Source: Sipunculus nudus (lineage: Eukaryota > Annelida > Sipuncula > Golfingiida > Sipunculidae). From it: a DNA stretch of 64,000 nt. A model generated the notes under the pieces. The model ran no database searches. It was given only the letters and a program-made list of their open reading frames with translations, and was not told where the DNA came from. Shown here piece by piece: positions 48,261 to 62,527 of the stretch. The position numbers were made by a program, and so were the translations under genes. How positions within the stretch are numbered: position 1 is the stretch's first letter; each line of letters opens with the position of its first letter. The stretch is from positions 102,375,142 through 102,439,141 of the forward strand of contig CM049306.1 of assembly GCA_026874595.1 (NCBI GenBank), written 5' to 3'.

Positions 48261-48957
48261 CCAACACTACACAGTTCCCCCACGGGAGGGGAGACAGAAG
48301 AAGAATTAAGTAGAAGGTTTAAGAAGTTTAAATAAGAAAAAGAATGTTTCCGATGAATTACGACGAAGAAGAGTACATTTGAATGGAATCTCAAATTTAA
48401 CTGGTTAGCTAGATATTAACTCTGCAGGTGTTAAAAGAATGAAGGGTATTATAAATAATTACGGTTGATCATTCCTCGTACTGTTTCAACACCATTGTAT
48501 AAAATTATATTAGAAAAGTTCCATAAAGCGAGCAAACATATGATAACAGATAAATGGCAATACTGGTATTTTGTAAATTTATATATTCTCCAGCCCTATA
48601 TTCAGATCGTGTGTACTCAGGGTCGTAAGAAGCACATCTTTTGCCCGAAATACAGCGCCATCTGCTGGATGATCAATTAACCAACCGCACGCCATAGTCA
48701 TAAAATGTTGAATGCAAATTGGTTTTAATGTTTATTTCATTTTTTTTTTCATTTTAACTCGTAATGTTAGACTACTGTATTACTTTAATATCCTTATAAA
48801 ATATTTACCAACAATCCTCTCACGTAGTCATGTAACCGCATTTTACACCTAAGTCTATAGTTTCAAACAATTTTTATAAACTAGAGTGACAACAGGTGCT
48901 TCAGTTTAAAATACATGTTAAATTTATAACTAAATCAAATAATTAGAAATACATGTA
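48261..48957. other. Spacer, no gene
   Basis: AT-rich, with short open frames only. It ends where the short satellite block starts. Equivalent: 56121-56821. Confidence 0.45.
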
Positions 48958-48965
48958 TTGATAAA

Positions 48966-49370
48966 AATAACGATGGTAACTACAACTTTTACGATGGTAA
49001 CTACAACAATAACGATCGTAACTACAACAATAACGATCGTAACATCAACATCAACATTCGTACCTTCAACAATAACGATGGTAACTACAACAATCACGAT
49101 GGTAACTACAACAATTACGATGGTAACTACAACAGTTACGATGGTAACTACAACAATTGCGATGGTAACTTAAACAATAACGATGGTAATGACAACAATT
49201 ACGAAGGTAACTACAACTATTACGATGGTAACTACAACAATTACGATAGTAACTACAACGGAATGATGGTAACTACAACAATTACGATCGTAACTACAAC
49301 AATAACGATCGTAGCAGCAACAAAAACTATCGTTACTGCAACAATAACGATCGTAACAACAACAACTATA
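48966..49370 (+). repeat. Short 21-bp satellite block closing unit 1
   Basis: About 19 units of the GATGGT type, including the ATTCGTACC variant, changing to GATCGT at the right end. The order of variants matches the last 330 bp of the 9.2-kb array (41190-41520), so the repeat boundary lies inside satellite. Confidence 0.92.
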
Positions 49371-49481
49371 TATTTTTTGGTACCGCAGGTGCCATAGTAT
49401 CCCCAGACAATTAACCCCCCTCCCGCCCCCGCCTCGAAGAATAGGATGCAGAGACTGACACTTGGCAAGCCACCATGGTTT

Positions 49482-50560
49482 CTTTTTTCAAATTTGACCT
49501 ACCCATTGATAAGATGCATCAAACTTGTGGGTTTGGTGACTGTACCTCAAATTCTTACAAAGTTATTCCGTTTAAACATCATTTTAGCAAGAAAACAACA
49601 TAAGGTGGCGCCACCTGTCATCTACAGAAAACAATGCTATCAAGGATCTTATGCCAGTTTGGTTTTTGGACCAATCCATGCATCCCTCAGTGAGATATTA
49701 AAGTTAACATCATTTCAGCGTTATCGCCTCTGTGACCTTGAAAAAGCATCTAGGTCATCCATATTCGGACTTGACCTAGCCCTTGATAAAATGCATCTAA
49801 ACTGTAGGTTTGGTGATTGTAACACAAATTCCTTTTTAGTTATTGCCCTTATATCATTTTAGCATAATCGCTGCTGTGACCCTGAAAAATGCATCAGGGT
49901 CATCCATGTTCGAACTTGACCTAGCCGTTGATAAGTTGCATCAAATCTGTGGGTTTGGTGACTGAACTTCAAATTCTTACAAAGTTATTGCGGTAACATC
50001 ATTTTAACAAGAGAACGACACAAGGTGGCACTACCTGTCTTCTGCAAAAGACAAAGCTATTCAAGATCTTCGGTCAATTTGATTTTTGGATCATTCCATG
50101 TATCCCTTACTGAGATATTAAAGATTTTGTGTGAATTTCACCAAATATGGGAATATTCAAGGTCAAGGCCACTCTCATAGGAAAGGTCATGACCCCAATA
50201 TAAATAAACATCATCCAATAACCCATATCTATGAATATGCATAATATAAAAGAAATCTGTCCATTACTTTTTGACTAATAATGTTCACAGTACTGTCAAG
50301 TGGCAATTTTGGGGGTATTAAAAGGCACGAAAACAAGTAAAGAAATATAGGTGGCGCCACCAGTTTCTGGAACATGACAACCCTATCCATGATCTTCGAT
50401 CAACTTGATTTTGGGATCAATTCATGCAAGATTTCTTGAGATTTTTAAGAATTTGTGTGATTTTCCCCAAAACTGGACCTATTCAAGGTCAAGGACACTC
50501 TCCTAGTAAAGGTCTTGACCTCATTTTAAATAGGCGCCGTCCCCTCATCCATATCTATAT
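49482..50560 (+). repeat. Core-repeat block with GGTGGCGCCACC, copy 2
   Basis: Equivalent of 41640-42720. The palindromes lie at 49603 and 50350. A two-base T-run difference fuses open frames into 138 codons without biological meaning. Confidence 0.6.
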
Positions 50561-50590
50561 ATATACCTGTTACAGGTGCTTTTTTTATTG

Positions 50591-51297
50591 TGTGACACGG
50601 GCGTAACTCGTGTTGTGACACCCTAGCCGGGCCGTTTGTTACATTTGCAGTTTAATCCGTACTGGTTGAACTCTCGTTGTCATGCTAGCCTTGGGCTTTC
50701 TCGCCTGGTCGTGAGTCACGTGTGGACCCTGGTATGTAGGGGCACGCACAGCGATGTTCTTCTAGATGATTCCTTTAACGCGTGGTTACTGTGTTGAGTA
50801 GGATCTTTTCGATTGTTCGAGAGGTGGAAAATTCTCGGCTTGGGGTGAAGAGTATATAAAGGGGCTGTGTTTTAGAACCGAGAGCAGAGCAGCAGAGAAG
50901 ACGCAGAAGCGTGTGTCAGTTTCTGGGACCTTAACCGACGAGTGCGGCAATTATAGATTTTCGTCAGACGTTCTCCTGGATTTTGTGCATGTGGACTTCA
51001 GTTTACTTTCTGGATTGTTGCAAGAGCTTTGCACTGGACTGTCATTCTCCGAGAGTATACATTTAAAGAACTTATCGTTGTGACGGTGGTGGTATCCAGG
51101 TACTGTGCACTTTGTGTATTTTACTGTGCGATTGTATTAATTTGTTGGTATACCGCTGTTTTACTGTATAATTTTATTGATGTAGTGTGTTGTAATGTTA
51201 GGGTTGTTTTAAGAATAAATTATGGTTATTTGTTAACAAAAAAACCACTGACTTCTTTATTCATTCCCCTAGACATTTCACGCTGCCTAGTGTTACA
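50591..51297 (+). mobile_element. Solo-LTR-like segment, copy 2
   Basis: Equivalent of 42748-43454. TATA box at 50853-50860, AATAAA at 51214-51219. A few substitutions separate it from copy 1, none in the TATA box. Confidence 0.5.
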
Positions 51298-51487
51298 GAA
51301 TCTGATTTTTTATCTTCATTACAAAATTTGTGTTCATCACGCATACGTGATCTGTTTTTATTAGGTATCGTAACAACCAAGTTTGGTAAAGATCCGTGAA
51401 ATATTTTTGAGTTATCGCGCCAACAAGATTTATATGCGGCGGCGGCGGCGGCGGGACCGGTATGAAAGCATTGTCTGGGGATACAAT

Positions 51488-52430
51488 AAAGATCGTAACT
51501 GCAACAATAACGATCGTAACTGCAACAATAACGATCGTAACTGCAACAATAACGATGGTAACTACAACAATAACGACGTAACTTCAACAATAACGATCGT
51601 AACTACAACAATAACGATCGTAACCGCAACAATAACGATGGTAATTACAACAATAACAATATTTACCCAAATAATAACGATCGTTACTGCAAGAATAACA
51701 ATCGCAACTGCAACAATAATTATCATAGCTGCAACAATAACGATCGCAACTGCAACAATAACGATCGTAACTGCAACAATAACGATCGTAGCTGCAACAA
51801 TAACGATCGTAACTACAAGAGTAACGATCATAACTGCAATAGTAACGATCGTTACTACAACAATAACTATTGTAACTGCAACAATACGATCGTAACTGCA
51901 ACATAAACGATCGTAACTGCAAAAATAACGATCTTAACTGCAACAATATCGATCGTGACTACAAGAATAACGATCGTAACTACAACAATAACGATCTAAA
52001 CTTTAACAATAACAAACGTAACTACAAGAATAACGATCGTAACTGCAACAATAACGATCGTAACTAAAGCAATACGGATCGTAACTACAACAATAACGAT
52101 CGTAACTACAGCAATACGGATCGTAACTACAACAATAACGATCGTAACTACAGCAATACGGATCGTAACTACAACAATAACGATCGTAACTACAGCAATA
52201 CGGATCGTAACTACAACAATAACGATCGTAACTACAGCAATATGGATCGTAACTACAACAATAACGATCATAACTGCAACATAATGATCGTGACTGCAAC
52301 AATAACGATCGTTTCTACACCAATAACGATCGTAACTACAACAATAACAATTGTAATTTCGACAAGAACGATTGTAACTGCAACAATTTCGATCGTAATT
52401 ACAACAATAACGATCGTAACTACAACAATA
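51488..52430 (+). repeat. 21-bp satellite, GATCGT variant, copy 2
   Basis: Equivalent of 43661-44560, somewhat longer. The 42-bp higher-order section lies near 52070-52250. Confidence 0.92.
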
Positions 52431-53355
52431 AGTAATACTTAGTTATTTATAGGAAATTATTTGACTAAAAATAACCATAATAAATCTTATAGGTAAGATT
52501 GTACAATGAAATAAGATTAAACGATAGATACACAAGTCTCCGAAGTTAACGTTGGAATTCTTTTGCCATTGGATATACTTCGTGTGATTTCTAATGCACA
52601 ATCTTCACAGTTCCTGATATGGCAATAAATCTTCTATCTATTAGTGGAAATATTATACATTGTATTTTACATTATTTCAGATTTATACATAGGATGTTAT
52701 TAAACGCTAATTTACAATTTAGACATTGACAATAGACAGCAAGGCGCAACGATAGCAGGAAAGTAATACAAGCCCAGAGGACTGATGACTTCTATGAATG
52801 CTCCAATACATGAACATTCAAGCTGCGGAGACTAAGTAACGGTAAATACTTAACTGATGAATGATATTCCGGTGATTTAGATAGAAAAAAAATCCTTTAT
52901 CCTTGATTGTCTACACTCATTGTTTCGAGCCCTGATGCGTATAATGTATTATCACTAGATATATATAAGGTTAAAGGTTTACCAATTATCCATGTAACCC
53001 TGTGTTTAGATATATTGTTAAAGAGGACGGGTAGATTGTTTTCCAGAATTAATGTTATGGTTACAACACTGGTCTTATCAATTAATCTTCTCCGGTACAG
53101 TGTTTGTCACTTTAATTAAAAACAACAAATCATGTAACTGAACTACATGCTATAAGTTTCGAGTCTTCACCACTCATTGTCCGGCTGTCTTTCCTATTTG
53201 TTTGAGTAAAAATACAGCTATGGGACCCCGCGTATTGTGCACTGTATGAAGAGGAGAACGAAATTTAGTTTCTTTGCAGGTGCTATCAAAGTTTGTCCTC
53301 CTCAAATCTCCTAGCCGAGGGCTACCAGCTGCAGTAACAGGTGTCCGCTTCTAAG

Positions 53356-54656
53356 TTATCCGCTTCCCAAATATCTGCTCACCAAATATCCACGTGCCCA
53401 GATATTCGTGTGTGAGCGTTAACGGTCGAAAATGACCCTGCACGGTTCATATATGCAACGGTCATGGAAAAAAAAGATGAAGGAAGACATCAAGGAACAT
53501 TTAAATACAGGAGCTACCGGTTTTTGAAGCATTTTCGACCAGATCGCGACATCGCTGTCGAGGCTGGTGTCTTGAATTGGGTCAACGGATTACCGCATGT
53601 GTGCGATCACTTAACCGCGACGCTCCAAGCGAACTTGTAGGCCATCCCGGCCTTAGTTAAAACACTGCTTTTATTAAATTATTATAAATCTTACGTTTTT
53701 ATGTCAGCTTTATATTCATTCTTGCAGGTTTTTATTAAGTTACCCCGAGCGATTGTCTTTGCATTATTCATGACACATGAATGTTGACGGACGGACAGAA
53801 AAAACTAGTTTTAAATTTGTTGCATTACAGGTGATTACAAGAGATTATACATATTCCTTAACAATATTTTTTTTACCTTAAAATGTTAGCTTGGATGTTT
53901 TCATCACGTTAACCCGGGGAAACCCCGCTTGCGTGATATAATTAAGCTGTTTCGTGCAGTCGAAAACCGCTCCGCCGCGAAAGGGTTCTGTTTGAGTGTA
54001 ATACAAACATTAATGCACCCGTGATCATGAAACCTTGATTTAATCATTAAGGCAAGTACACCCGTAATTATCTAAATAAACATTACAACATCTGCATTCT
54101 CTCTCTCTCTCTGTCTCTCTCTCTCTCTCTGTGAATATGAAATGCATTATACAATATTATACGCCTTACATATATCGTTATCGGACAAAATACAGTTATT
54201 AAATGAAACAAGACACAGGATCCATAAAAATTAAATTAACTCTCTGTTTCCGTCTTTCCTTTCTTATTCTGACACTCATTTTTTTCTTTCTATCTCTCAT
54301 TCCTTCATCCTTTCTTTCTTTCTGTTCTTTTCCTTTCTTTCTTTCTCTCATTCATCCTTTTTATCTCCCCCTCTCTGTATATGAAATTGATTATGCAATA
54401 TTAGACGCCTTACATATATCGTTATCGGACAAAATAGGTTATTAAATAAGAAAAGTCTGGGATCCATGAAAATTGAATAAACTCTCTCTCTCTCTCATTC
54501 TTTCTATTATTCTTTCTTTTTTTCTCTCTCTCTCTCATTAATTCATTCATTAATTCATTTTTCAAATCTTTCTTTCTGTCTTTCTGGCTAAATATATCTT
54601 TATCAGACAAAAAAGTTATTAAATGAGACATGTCTGGGAACCTTTATAATTAATTT

Positions 54657-54702
<46 letters not shown>

Positions 54703-54855
54703 CCAAATATATATCATCGGATAAAAAAAAGTTATTAAATGAGACAAGTCTGGGATCCATTATAAATAATTAAACTCTCTTTCCGTCTCTCTCACATTCT
54801 ATCGGATATTTGGGCACGCGGATATTTGGTGAGCAGTTATTTGGGAAGCGGATAA
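53356..54855. mobile_element. Element with 53-bp imperfect inverted repeats, copy 2
   Basis: Equivalent of 45485-46973 with longer CT runs (near 54660-54700). Confidence 0.55.
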
Positions 54856-55196
54856 ACGGGAAGCTGATAGCCGGGCCTGAACCCAGTAACACGGCACTGT
54901 TTGCATGCCAGGAAATCGCACCTTACAGGTGAAGAGATCTACTCGTTCTCCCCTTGTAACGTCTCTGTTGTGGGCACCTCTCGGATAACTGCCAACTGAA
55001 TGGTCATGTGATTGCACTCAGCCATAATATTCTTAACTGCAAATGTACATGTACAAATTGTTCCTCGGATACAGATAAACATCATTGTCATTACAGAGTT
55101 CCTGCAAATAAAACTGAAACAAATTTCAGGTCACTTGCCAAATTGTTCAGAGGACTACGGACGATTGTGTATTATTATTATTATCATTTATTACAT

Positions 55197-55198
<2 letters not shown>

Positions 55199-55241
<43 letters not shown>
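55199..55241. repeat. (ATT)n microsatellite, copy 2
   Basis: Run of about 43 bp at the equivalent place. Confidence 0.9.
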
Positions 55242-55243
<2 letters not shown>

Positions 55244-56829
55244 TCGGCCATAAGGGTATGCGTTCATTCCCGTTCGTGTGTATGTGTGTGTTTGATATTT
55301 TCAGGGCATTTCGGGAATGGGCCTAGAAAGAATCGATAAGATTTTGGTGTGGATCTGCCTCATGATCCGGGTTCAGGAAGGACTGCCCGGAATAATCACA
55401 AATGTAAGTTCACTTAAGCACGAATGAACCGAAGAATATGGACCGCATAGGTGAATGCAATCATTAGCGGGGGAACTTCTGCACGGAAGAATGGGGGGTA
55501 TACGGGCCGAATATGAGAACGCAAACAAGTTTTGGGGAGCATCCCACAATAAGGACCGCCCACATTGCGTAAGCCTGTATTCCTGAGAATGCATATTTCG
55601 AGTTTTTATTAGAACTGCTGTTGTAATAGTAGCAGTACGTAAATGACTTTTAGTATTTATAAGGGGCTGACAACAGCCAGTACAACTGAAGCAGTACACA
55701 TTAACGCTTCCCACATTTCACACCACTACTTTACCCGTGCGGTATCATGACCGGTGCCCTTGCATGTATACAGCACACGAGGCAGGTGTTATGAATGAGG
55801 TTGTTTTTGTAATGATCACAGGTTTTTGAATAAAAAAAGTTAAAGCGTTGACAAATTATTTCTATTCTGACTGATTTGACCTTGAATATTCAGGTCAAGG
55901 TTGCCAGTTTTCGAATTCGTCAAAGAACTTGGTTGTGAAACTTAATTATGGGGTTCACAAATAATTTCAATTCCGGCTGATTTGACCTAGATGATGAAGG
56001 GAAACGTAACTGGTTTTGAACTCGTCCGAAATTTTATTTTTAAATTTCAAACTCCATGAAAAAATGAAGTGTCCTCCAAAATTTATCTCGTTCACAAGAA
56101 AAGACGACGACGACGGACGACAGACCAACACTACACAGTTCCCCCACGGGAGGGGAGACAGAAGAAGAATTAAGTAGAAGGTTTAAGAAGTTTAAATAAG
56201 AAAAAGAATGTTTCCGATGAATTACGACGAAGAAGAGTACATTTGAATGGAATCTCAAATTTAACTGGTTAGCTAGATATTAACTCTGCAGGTGTTAAAA
56301 GAATGAAGGGTATTATAAATAATTACGGTTGATCATTCCTCGTACTGTTTCAACACCATTGTATAAAATTATATTAGAAAAGTTCCATAAAGCGAGCAAA
56401 CATATGATAACAGATAAATGGCAATACTGGTATTTTGTAAATTTATATATTCTCCAGCCCTATATTCAGATCGTGTGTACTCAGGGTCGTAAGAAGCACA
56501 TCTTTTGCCCGAAATACAGCGCCATCTGCTGGATGATCAATTAACCAACCGCACGCCATAGTCATAAAATGTTGAATGCAAATTGGTTTTAATGTTTATT
56601 TCATTTTTTTTTTCATTTTAACTCGTAATGTTAGACTACTGTATTACTTTAATATCCTTATAAAATATTTACCAACAATCCTCTCACGCAGTCATGTAAC
56701 CGCATTTTACACCTAAGTCTATAGTTTCAAACAATTTTTATAAACTAGAGTGACAACAGGTGCTTCAGTTTAAAATACATGTTAAATTTATAACTAAATC
56801 AAATAATTAAAAATACATGTATTGATAAA

Positions 56830-57190
56830 AATAACGATGGTAACTACAACTTTTACGATGGTAACTACAACAATAACGATCGTAACTACAACAATAACGA
56901 TCGTAACATCAACATCAACATTCGTACCTTCAACAATAACGATGGTAACTACAACAATCACGATGGTAACTACAACAATTACGATGGTAACTACAACAGT
57001 TACGATGGTAACTACAACAATTGCGATGGTAACTTAAACAATAACGATGGTAATGACAACAATTACGAAGGTAACTACAACTATTACGATGGTAACTACA
57101 ACAATTACGATCGTAACTACAACAATAACGATCGTAGCAGCAACAAAAACTATCGTTACTGCAACAATAACGATCGTAACAACAACAACT
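56830..57190 (+). repeat. Short 21-bp satellite block closing unit 2
   Basis: Equivalent of 48966-49370, shorter by 42 bases (two satellite units). Confidence 0.92.
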
Positions 57191-57304
57191 ATATATTTTT
57201 TGGTACCGCAGGTGCCATAGTATCCCCAGACAATTAACCCCCCTCCCGCCCCCGCCTCGAAGAATAGGATGCAGAGACTGACACTTGGCAAGCCACCATG
57301 GTTT

Positions 57305-58383
57305 CTTTTTTCAAATTTGACCTACCCATTGATAAGATGCATCAAACTTGTGGGTTTGGTGACTGTACCTCAAATTCTTACAAAGTTATTCCGTTTAAAC
57401 ATCATTTTAGCAAGAAAACAACATAAGGTGGCGCCACCTGTCATCTACAGAAAACAATGCTATCAAGGATCTTATGCCAGTTTGGTTTTTGGACCAATCC
57501 ATGCATCCCTCAGTGAGATATTAAAGTTAACATCATTTCAGCGTTATCGCCTCTGTGACCTTGAAAAAGCATCTAGGTCATCCATATTCGGACTTGACCT
57601 AGCCCTTGATAAAATGCATCTAAACTGTAGGTTTGGTGATTGTAACACAAATTCCTTTTTAGTTATTGCCCTTATATCATTTTAGCATAATCGCTGCTGT
57701 GACCCTGAAAAATGCATCAGGGTCATCCATGTTCGAACTTGACCTAGCCGTTGATAAGTTGCATCAAATCTGTGGGTTTGGTGACTGAACTTCAAATTCT
57801 TACAAAGTTATTGCGGTAACATCATTTTAACAAGAGAACGACACAAGGTGGCACTACCTGTCTTCTGCAAAAGACAAAGCTATTCAAGATCTTCGGTCAA
57901 TTTGATTTTTGGATCATTCCATGTATCCCTTACTGAGATATTAAAGATTTTGTGTGAATTTCACCAAATATGGGAATATTCAAGGTCAAGGCCACTCTCA
58001 TAGGAAAGGTCATGACCCCAATATAAATAAACATCATCCAATAACCCATATCTATGAATATGCATAATATAAAAGAAATCTGTCCATTACTTTTTGACTA
58101 ATAATGTTCACAGTACTGTCAAGTGGCAATTTTGGGGGTATTAAAAGGCACGAAAACAAGTAAAGAAATATAGGTGGCGCCACCAGTTTCTGGAACATGA
58201 CAACCCTATCCATGATCTTCGATCAACTTGATTTTGGGATCAATTCATGCAAGATTTCTTGAGATTTTTAAGAATTTGTGTGATTTTCCCCAAAACTGGA
58301 CCTATTCAAGGTCAAGGACACTCTCCTAGTAAAGGTCTTGACCTCATTTTAAATAGGCGCCGTCCCCTCATCCATATCTATAT
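57305..58383 (+). repeat. Core-repeat block with GGTGGCGCCACC, copy 3
   Basis: Equivalent of 41640-42720, practically the same as copy 2, with palindromes at 57427 and 58172. Confidence 0.6.
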
Positions 58384-58413
58384 ATATACCTGTTACAGGT
58401 GCTTTTTTTATTG

Positions 58414-59120
58414 TGTGACACGGGCGTAACTCGTGTTGTGACACCCTAGCCGGGCCGTTTGTTACATTTGCAGTTTAATCCGTACTGGTTGAACTCTCGT
58501 TGTCATGCTAGCCTTGGGCTTTCTCGCCTGGTCGTGAGTCACGTGTGGACCCTGGTATGTAGGGGCACGCACAGCGATGTTCTTCTAGATGATTCCTTTA
58601 ACGCGTGGTTACTCTGTTGAGTAGGATCTTTTCGATTGTTCGAGAGGTGGAAAATTCTCGGCTTGGGGTGAAGAGTATATAAAGGGGCTGTGTTTTAGAA
58701 CCGAGAGCAGAGCAGCAGAGAAGACGCAGAAGCATGTGTCAGTTTCTGGGACCTTAACCGACGAGTGCGGCAATTATAGATTTTCGTCAGACGTTCTCCT
58801 GGATTTTGTGCATGTGGACTTCAGTTTACTTTCTGGATTGTTGCAAGAGCTTTACACTGGACTGTCATTCTCCGAGAGTATACATTTAAAGAACTTATCG
58901 TTGTGACGGTGGTGGTATCCAGGTACTGTGCACTTTGTGTATTTTACTGTGTGATTGTATTAATTTGTTGGTATACCGCTGTTTTACTGTATAATTTTAT
59001 TGATGTAGTGTGTTGTAATGTTAGGGTTGTTTTAAGAATAAATTATGGTTATTTGTTAACAAAAAAACCACTGACTTCTTTATTCATTCCCCTAGACATT
59101 TCACGCTGCCTAGTGTTACA
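58414..59120 (+). mobile_element. Solo-LTR-like segment, copy 3
   Basis: Equivalent of 42748-43454. TATA box at 58676-58683, AATAAA at 59037-59042. Confidence 0.5.
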
Positions 59121-59317
59121 GAATCTGATTTTTTATCTTCATTACAAAATTTGTGTTCATCACGCATACGTGATCTGTTTTTATTAGGTATCGTAACAAC
59201 CAAGTTTGGTAAAGATCCGTGAAATATTTTTGAGTTATCGCGCCAACAAGATTTATATGCGGCGGCGGCGGCGGCGGCGGCGGGACCGGTATGAAAGCAT
59301 TGTCTGGGGATACAATA

Positions 59318-60259
59318 AAGATCGTAACTGCAACAATAACGATCGTAACTGCAACAATAACGATCGTAACTGCAACAATAACGATGGTAACTACAACAAT
59401 AACGACGTAACTTCAACAATAACGATCGTAACTACAACAATAACGATCGTAACCGCAACAATAACGATGGTAATTACAACAATAACAATATTTACCCAAA
59501 TAATAACGATCGTTACTGCAAGAATAACAATCGCAACTGCAACAATAATTATCATAGCTGCAACAATAACGATCGCAACTGCAACAATAACGATCGTAAC
59601 TGCAACAATAACGATCGTAGCTGCAACAATAACGATCGTAACTACAAGAGTAACGATCATAACTGCAATAGTAACGATCGTTACTACAACAATAACTATT
59701 GTAACTGCAACAATACGATCGTAACTGCAACATAAACGATCGTAACTGCAAAAATAACGATCTTAACTGCAACAATATCGATCGTGACTACAAGAATAAC
59801 GATCGTAACTACAACAATAACGATCTAAACTTTAACAATAACAAACGTAACTACAAGAATAACGATCGTAACTGCAACAATAACGATCGTAACTAAAGCA
59901 ATACGGATCGTAACTACAACAATAACGATCGTAACTACAGCAATACGGATCGTAACTACAACAATAACGATCGTAACTACAGCAATACGGATCGTAACTA
60001 CAACAATAACGATCGTAACTACAGCAATACGGATCGTAACTACAACAATAACGATCGTAACTACAGCAATATGGATCGTAACTACAACAATAACGATCAT
60101 AACTGCAACATAATGATCGTGACTGCAACAATAACGATCGTTTCTACACCAATAACGATCGTAACTACAACAATAACAATTGTAATTTCGACAAGAACGA
60201 TTGTAACTGCAACAATTTCGATCGTAATTACAACAATAACGATCGTAACTACAACAATA
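59318..60259 (+). repeat. 21-bp satellite, GATCGT variant, copy 3
   Basis: Equivalent of the copy 2 block, with the same variant order. Confidence 0.92.
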
Positions 60260-61184
60260 AGTAATACTTAGTTATTTATAGGAAATTATTTGACTAAAAA
60301 TAACCATAATAAATCTTATAGGTAAGATTGTACAATGAAATAAGATTAAACGATAGATACACAAGTCTCCGAAGTTAACGTTGGAATTCTTTTGCCATTG
60401 GATATACTTCGTGTGATTTCTAATGCACAATCTTCACAGTTCCTGATATGGCAATAAATCTTCTATCTATTAGTGGAAATATTATACATTGTATTTTACA
60501 TTATTTCAGATTTATACATAGGATGTTAATAAACGCTAATTTACAATTTAGACATTGACAATAGACAGCAAGGCGCAACGATAGCAGGAAAGTAATACAA
60601 GCCCAGAGGACTGATGACTTCTATGAATGCTCCAATACATGAACAATCAAGCTGCGGAGACTAAGTAACGGTAAATACTTAACTGATGAATGATATTCCG
60701 GTGATTTAGATAAAAAAAAAATCCTTTATCCTTGATTGTCTACACTCATTGTTTCGAGCCCTGATGCGTATAATGTATTATCACTAGATATATATAAGGT
60801 TAAAGGTTTACCAATTATCCATGTAACCCTGTGTTTAGATATATTGTTAAAGAGGACGGGTAGATTGTTTTCCAGAATTAATGTTATGGTTACAACACTG
60901 GTCTTATCAATTAATCTTCTCCGGTACAGTGTTTGTCACTTTAATTAAAAACAACAAATTATGTAACTGAACTACATGCTATAAGTTTCGAGTCTTCACC
61001 ACTCATTGTCCGGCTGTCTTTCCTATTTGTTTGAGTAAAAATACAGCTATGGGACCCCGCGTATTGTGCACTGTATGAAGAGGAGAACGAAATTTAGTTT
61101 CTTTGCAGGTGCTATCAAAGTTTGTCCTCCTCAAATCTCCTAGCCGAGGGCTACCAGCTGCAGTAACAGGTGTCCGCTTCTAAG

Positions 61185-62485
61185 TTATCCGCTTCCCAAA
61201 TATCTGCTCACCAAATATCCACGTGCCCAGATATTCGTGTGTGAGCGTTAACGGTCGAAAATGACCCTGCACGGTTCATATATGCAACGGTCATGGAAAA
61301 AAAAGATGAAGGAAGACATCAAGGAACATTTAAATACAGGAGCTACCGGTTTTTGAAGCATTTTCGACCAGATCGCGACATCGCTGTCGAGGCTGGTGTC
61401 TTGAATTGGGTCAACGGATTACCGCATGTGTGCGATCACTTAACCGCGACGCTCCAAGCGAACTTGTAGGCCATCCCGGCCTTAGTTAAAACACTGCTTT
61501 TATTAAATTATTATAAATCTTACGTTTTTATGTCAGCTTTATATTCATTCTTGCAGGTTTTTATTAAGTTACCCCGAGCGATTGTCTTTGCATTATTCAT
61601 GACACATGAATGTTGACGGACGGACAGAAAAAACTAGTTTTAAATTTGTTGCATTACAGGTGATTACAAGAGATTATACATATTCCTTAACAATATTTTT
61701 TTTACCTTAAAATGTTAGCTTGGATGTTTTCATCACGTTAACCCGGGGAAACCCCGCTTGCGTGATATAATTAAGCTGTTTCGTGCAGTCGAAAACCGCT
61801 CCGCCGCGAAAGGGTTCTGTTTGAGTGTAATACAAACATTAATGCACCCGTGATCATGAAACCTTGATTTAATCATTAAGGCAAGTACACCCGTAATTAT
61901 CTAAATAAACATTACAACATCTGCATTCTCTCTCTCTCTCTGTCTCTCTCTCTCTCTCTGTGAATATGAAATGCATTATACAATATTATACGCCTTACAT
62001 ATATCGTTATCGGACAAAATACAGTTATTAAATGAAACAAGACACAGGATCCATAAAAATTAAATTAACTCTCTGTTTCCGTCTTTCCTTTCTTATTCTG
62101 ACACTCATTTTTTTCTTTCTATCTCTCATTCCTTCATCCTTTCTTTCTTTCTGTTCTTTTTCTTTCTTTCTTTCTCTCATTCATCCTTTTTATCTCCCCC
62201 TCTCTGTATATGAAATTGATTATGCAATATTAGACGCCTTACATATATCGTTATCGGACAAAATAGGTTATTAAATAAGAAAAGTCTGGGATCCATGAAA
62301 ATTGAATAAACTCTCTCTCTCTCTCATTCTTTCTATTATTCTTTCTTTTTTTCTCTCTCTCTCTCATTAATTCATTCATTAATTCATTTTTCAAATCTTT
62401 CTTTCTGTCTTTCTGGCTAAATATATCTTTATCAGACAAAAAAGTTATTAAATGAGACATGTCTGGGAACCTTTATAATTAATTT

Positions 62486-62527
<42 letters not shown>

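Larger units (their letters stand above)
41601..49442 (+). repeat. Tandem 7.8-kb unit, copy 1
   Basis: The sequence from 'aggatgcagagactgacac' recurs at 49443 and 57266, giving periods of 7842 and 7823 bp. The copies are nearly identical by eye, apart from microsatellite lengths, a few substitutions and small indels. Order within the unit: core-repeat element, LTR-like segment, GATCGT satellite block, spacer, inverted-repeat element, spacer with (ATT)n, AGGTCA repeat, spacer, short GATGGT satellite block. Confidence 0.93.
49443..57265 (+). repeat. Tandem 7.8-kb unit, copy 2
   Basis: Same order as copy 1. Relative to copy 1 it lacks a 20-base hairpin segment before the GATCGT satellite block. 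Its final satellite block lacks 42 bases found at the matching place in the block that closes copy 1. Confidence 0.93.

Noticed and set aside
49446-49862. 138-codon ORF (also at 57269-57685)
   Set aside because: It lies across the core-repeat block, is split in copy 1 by a two-base T-run difference, and its VAPPV is the translated GGTGGCGCCACC palindrome.
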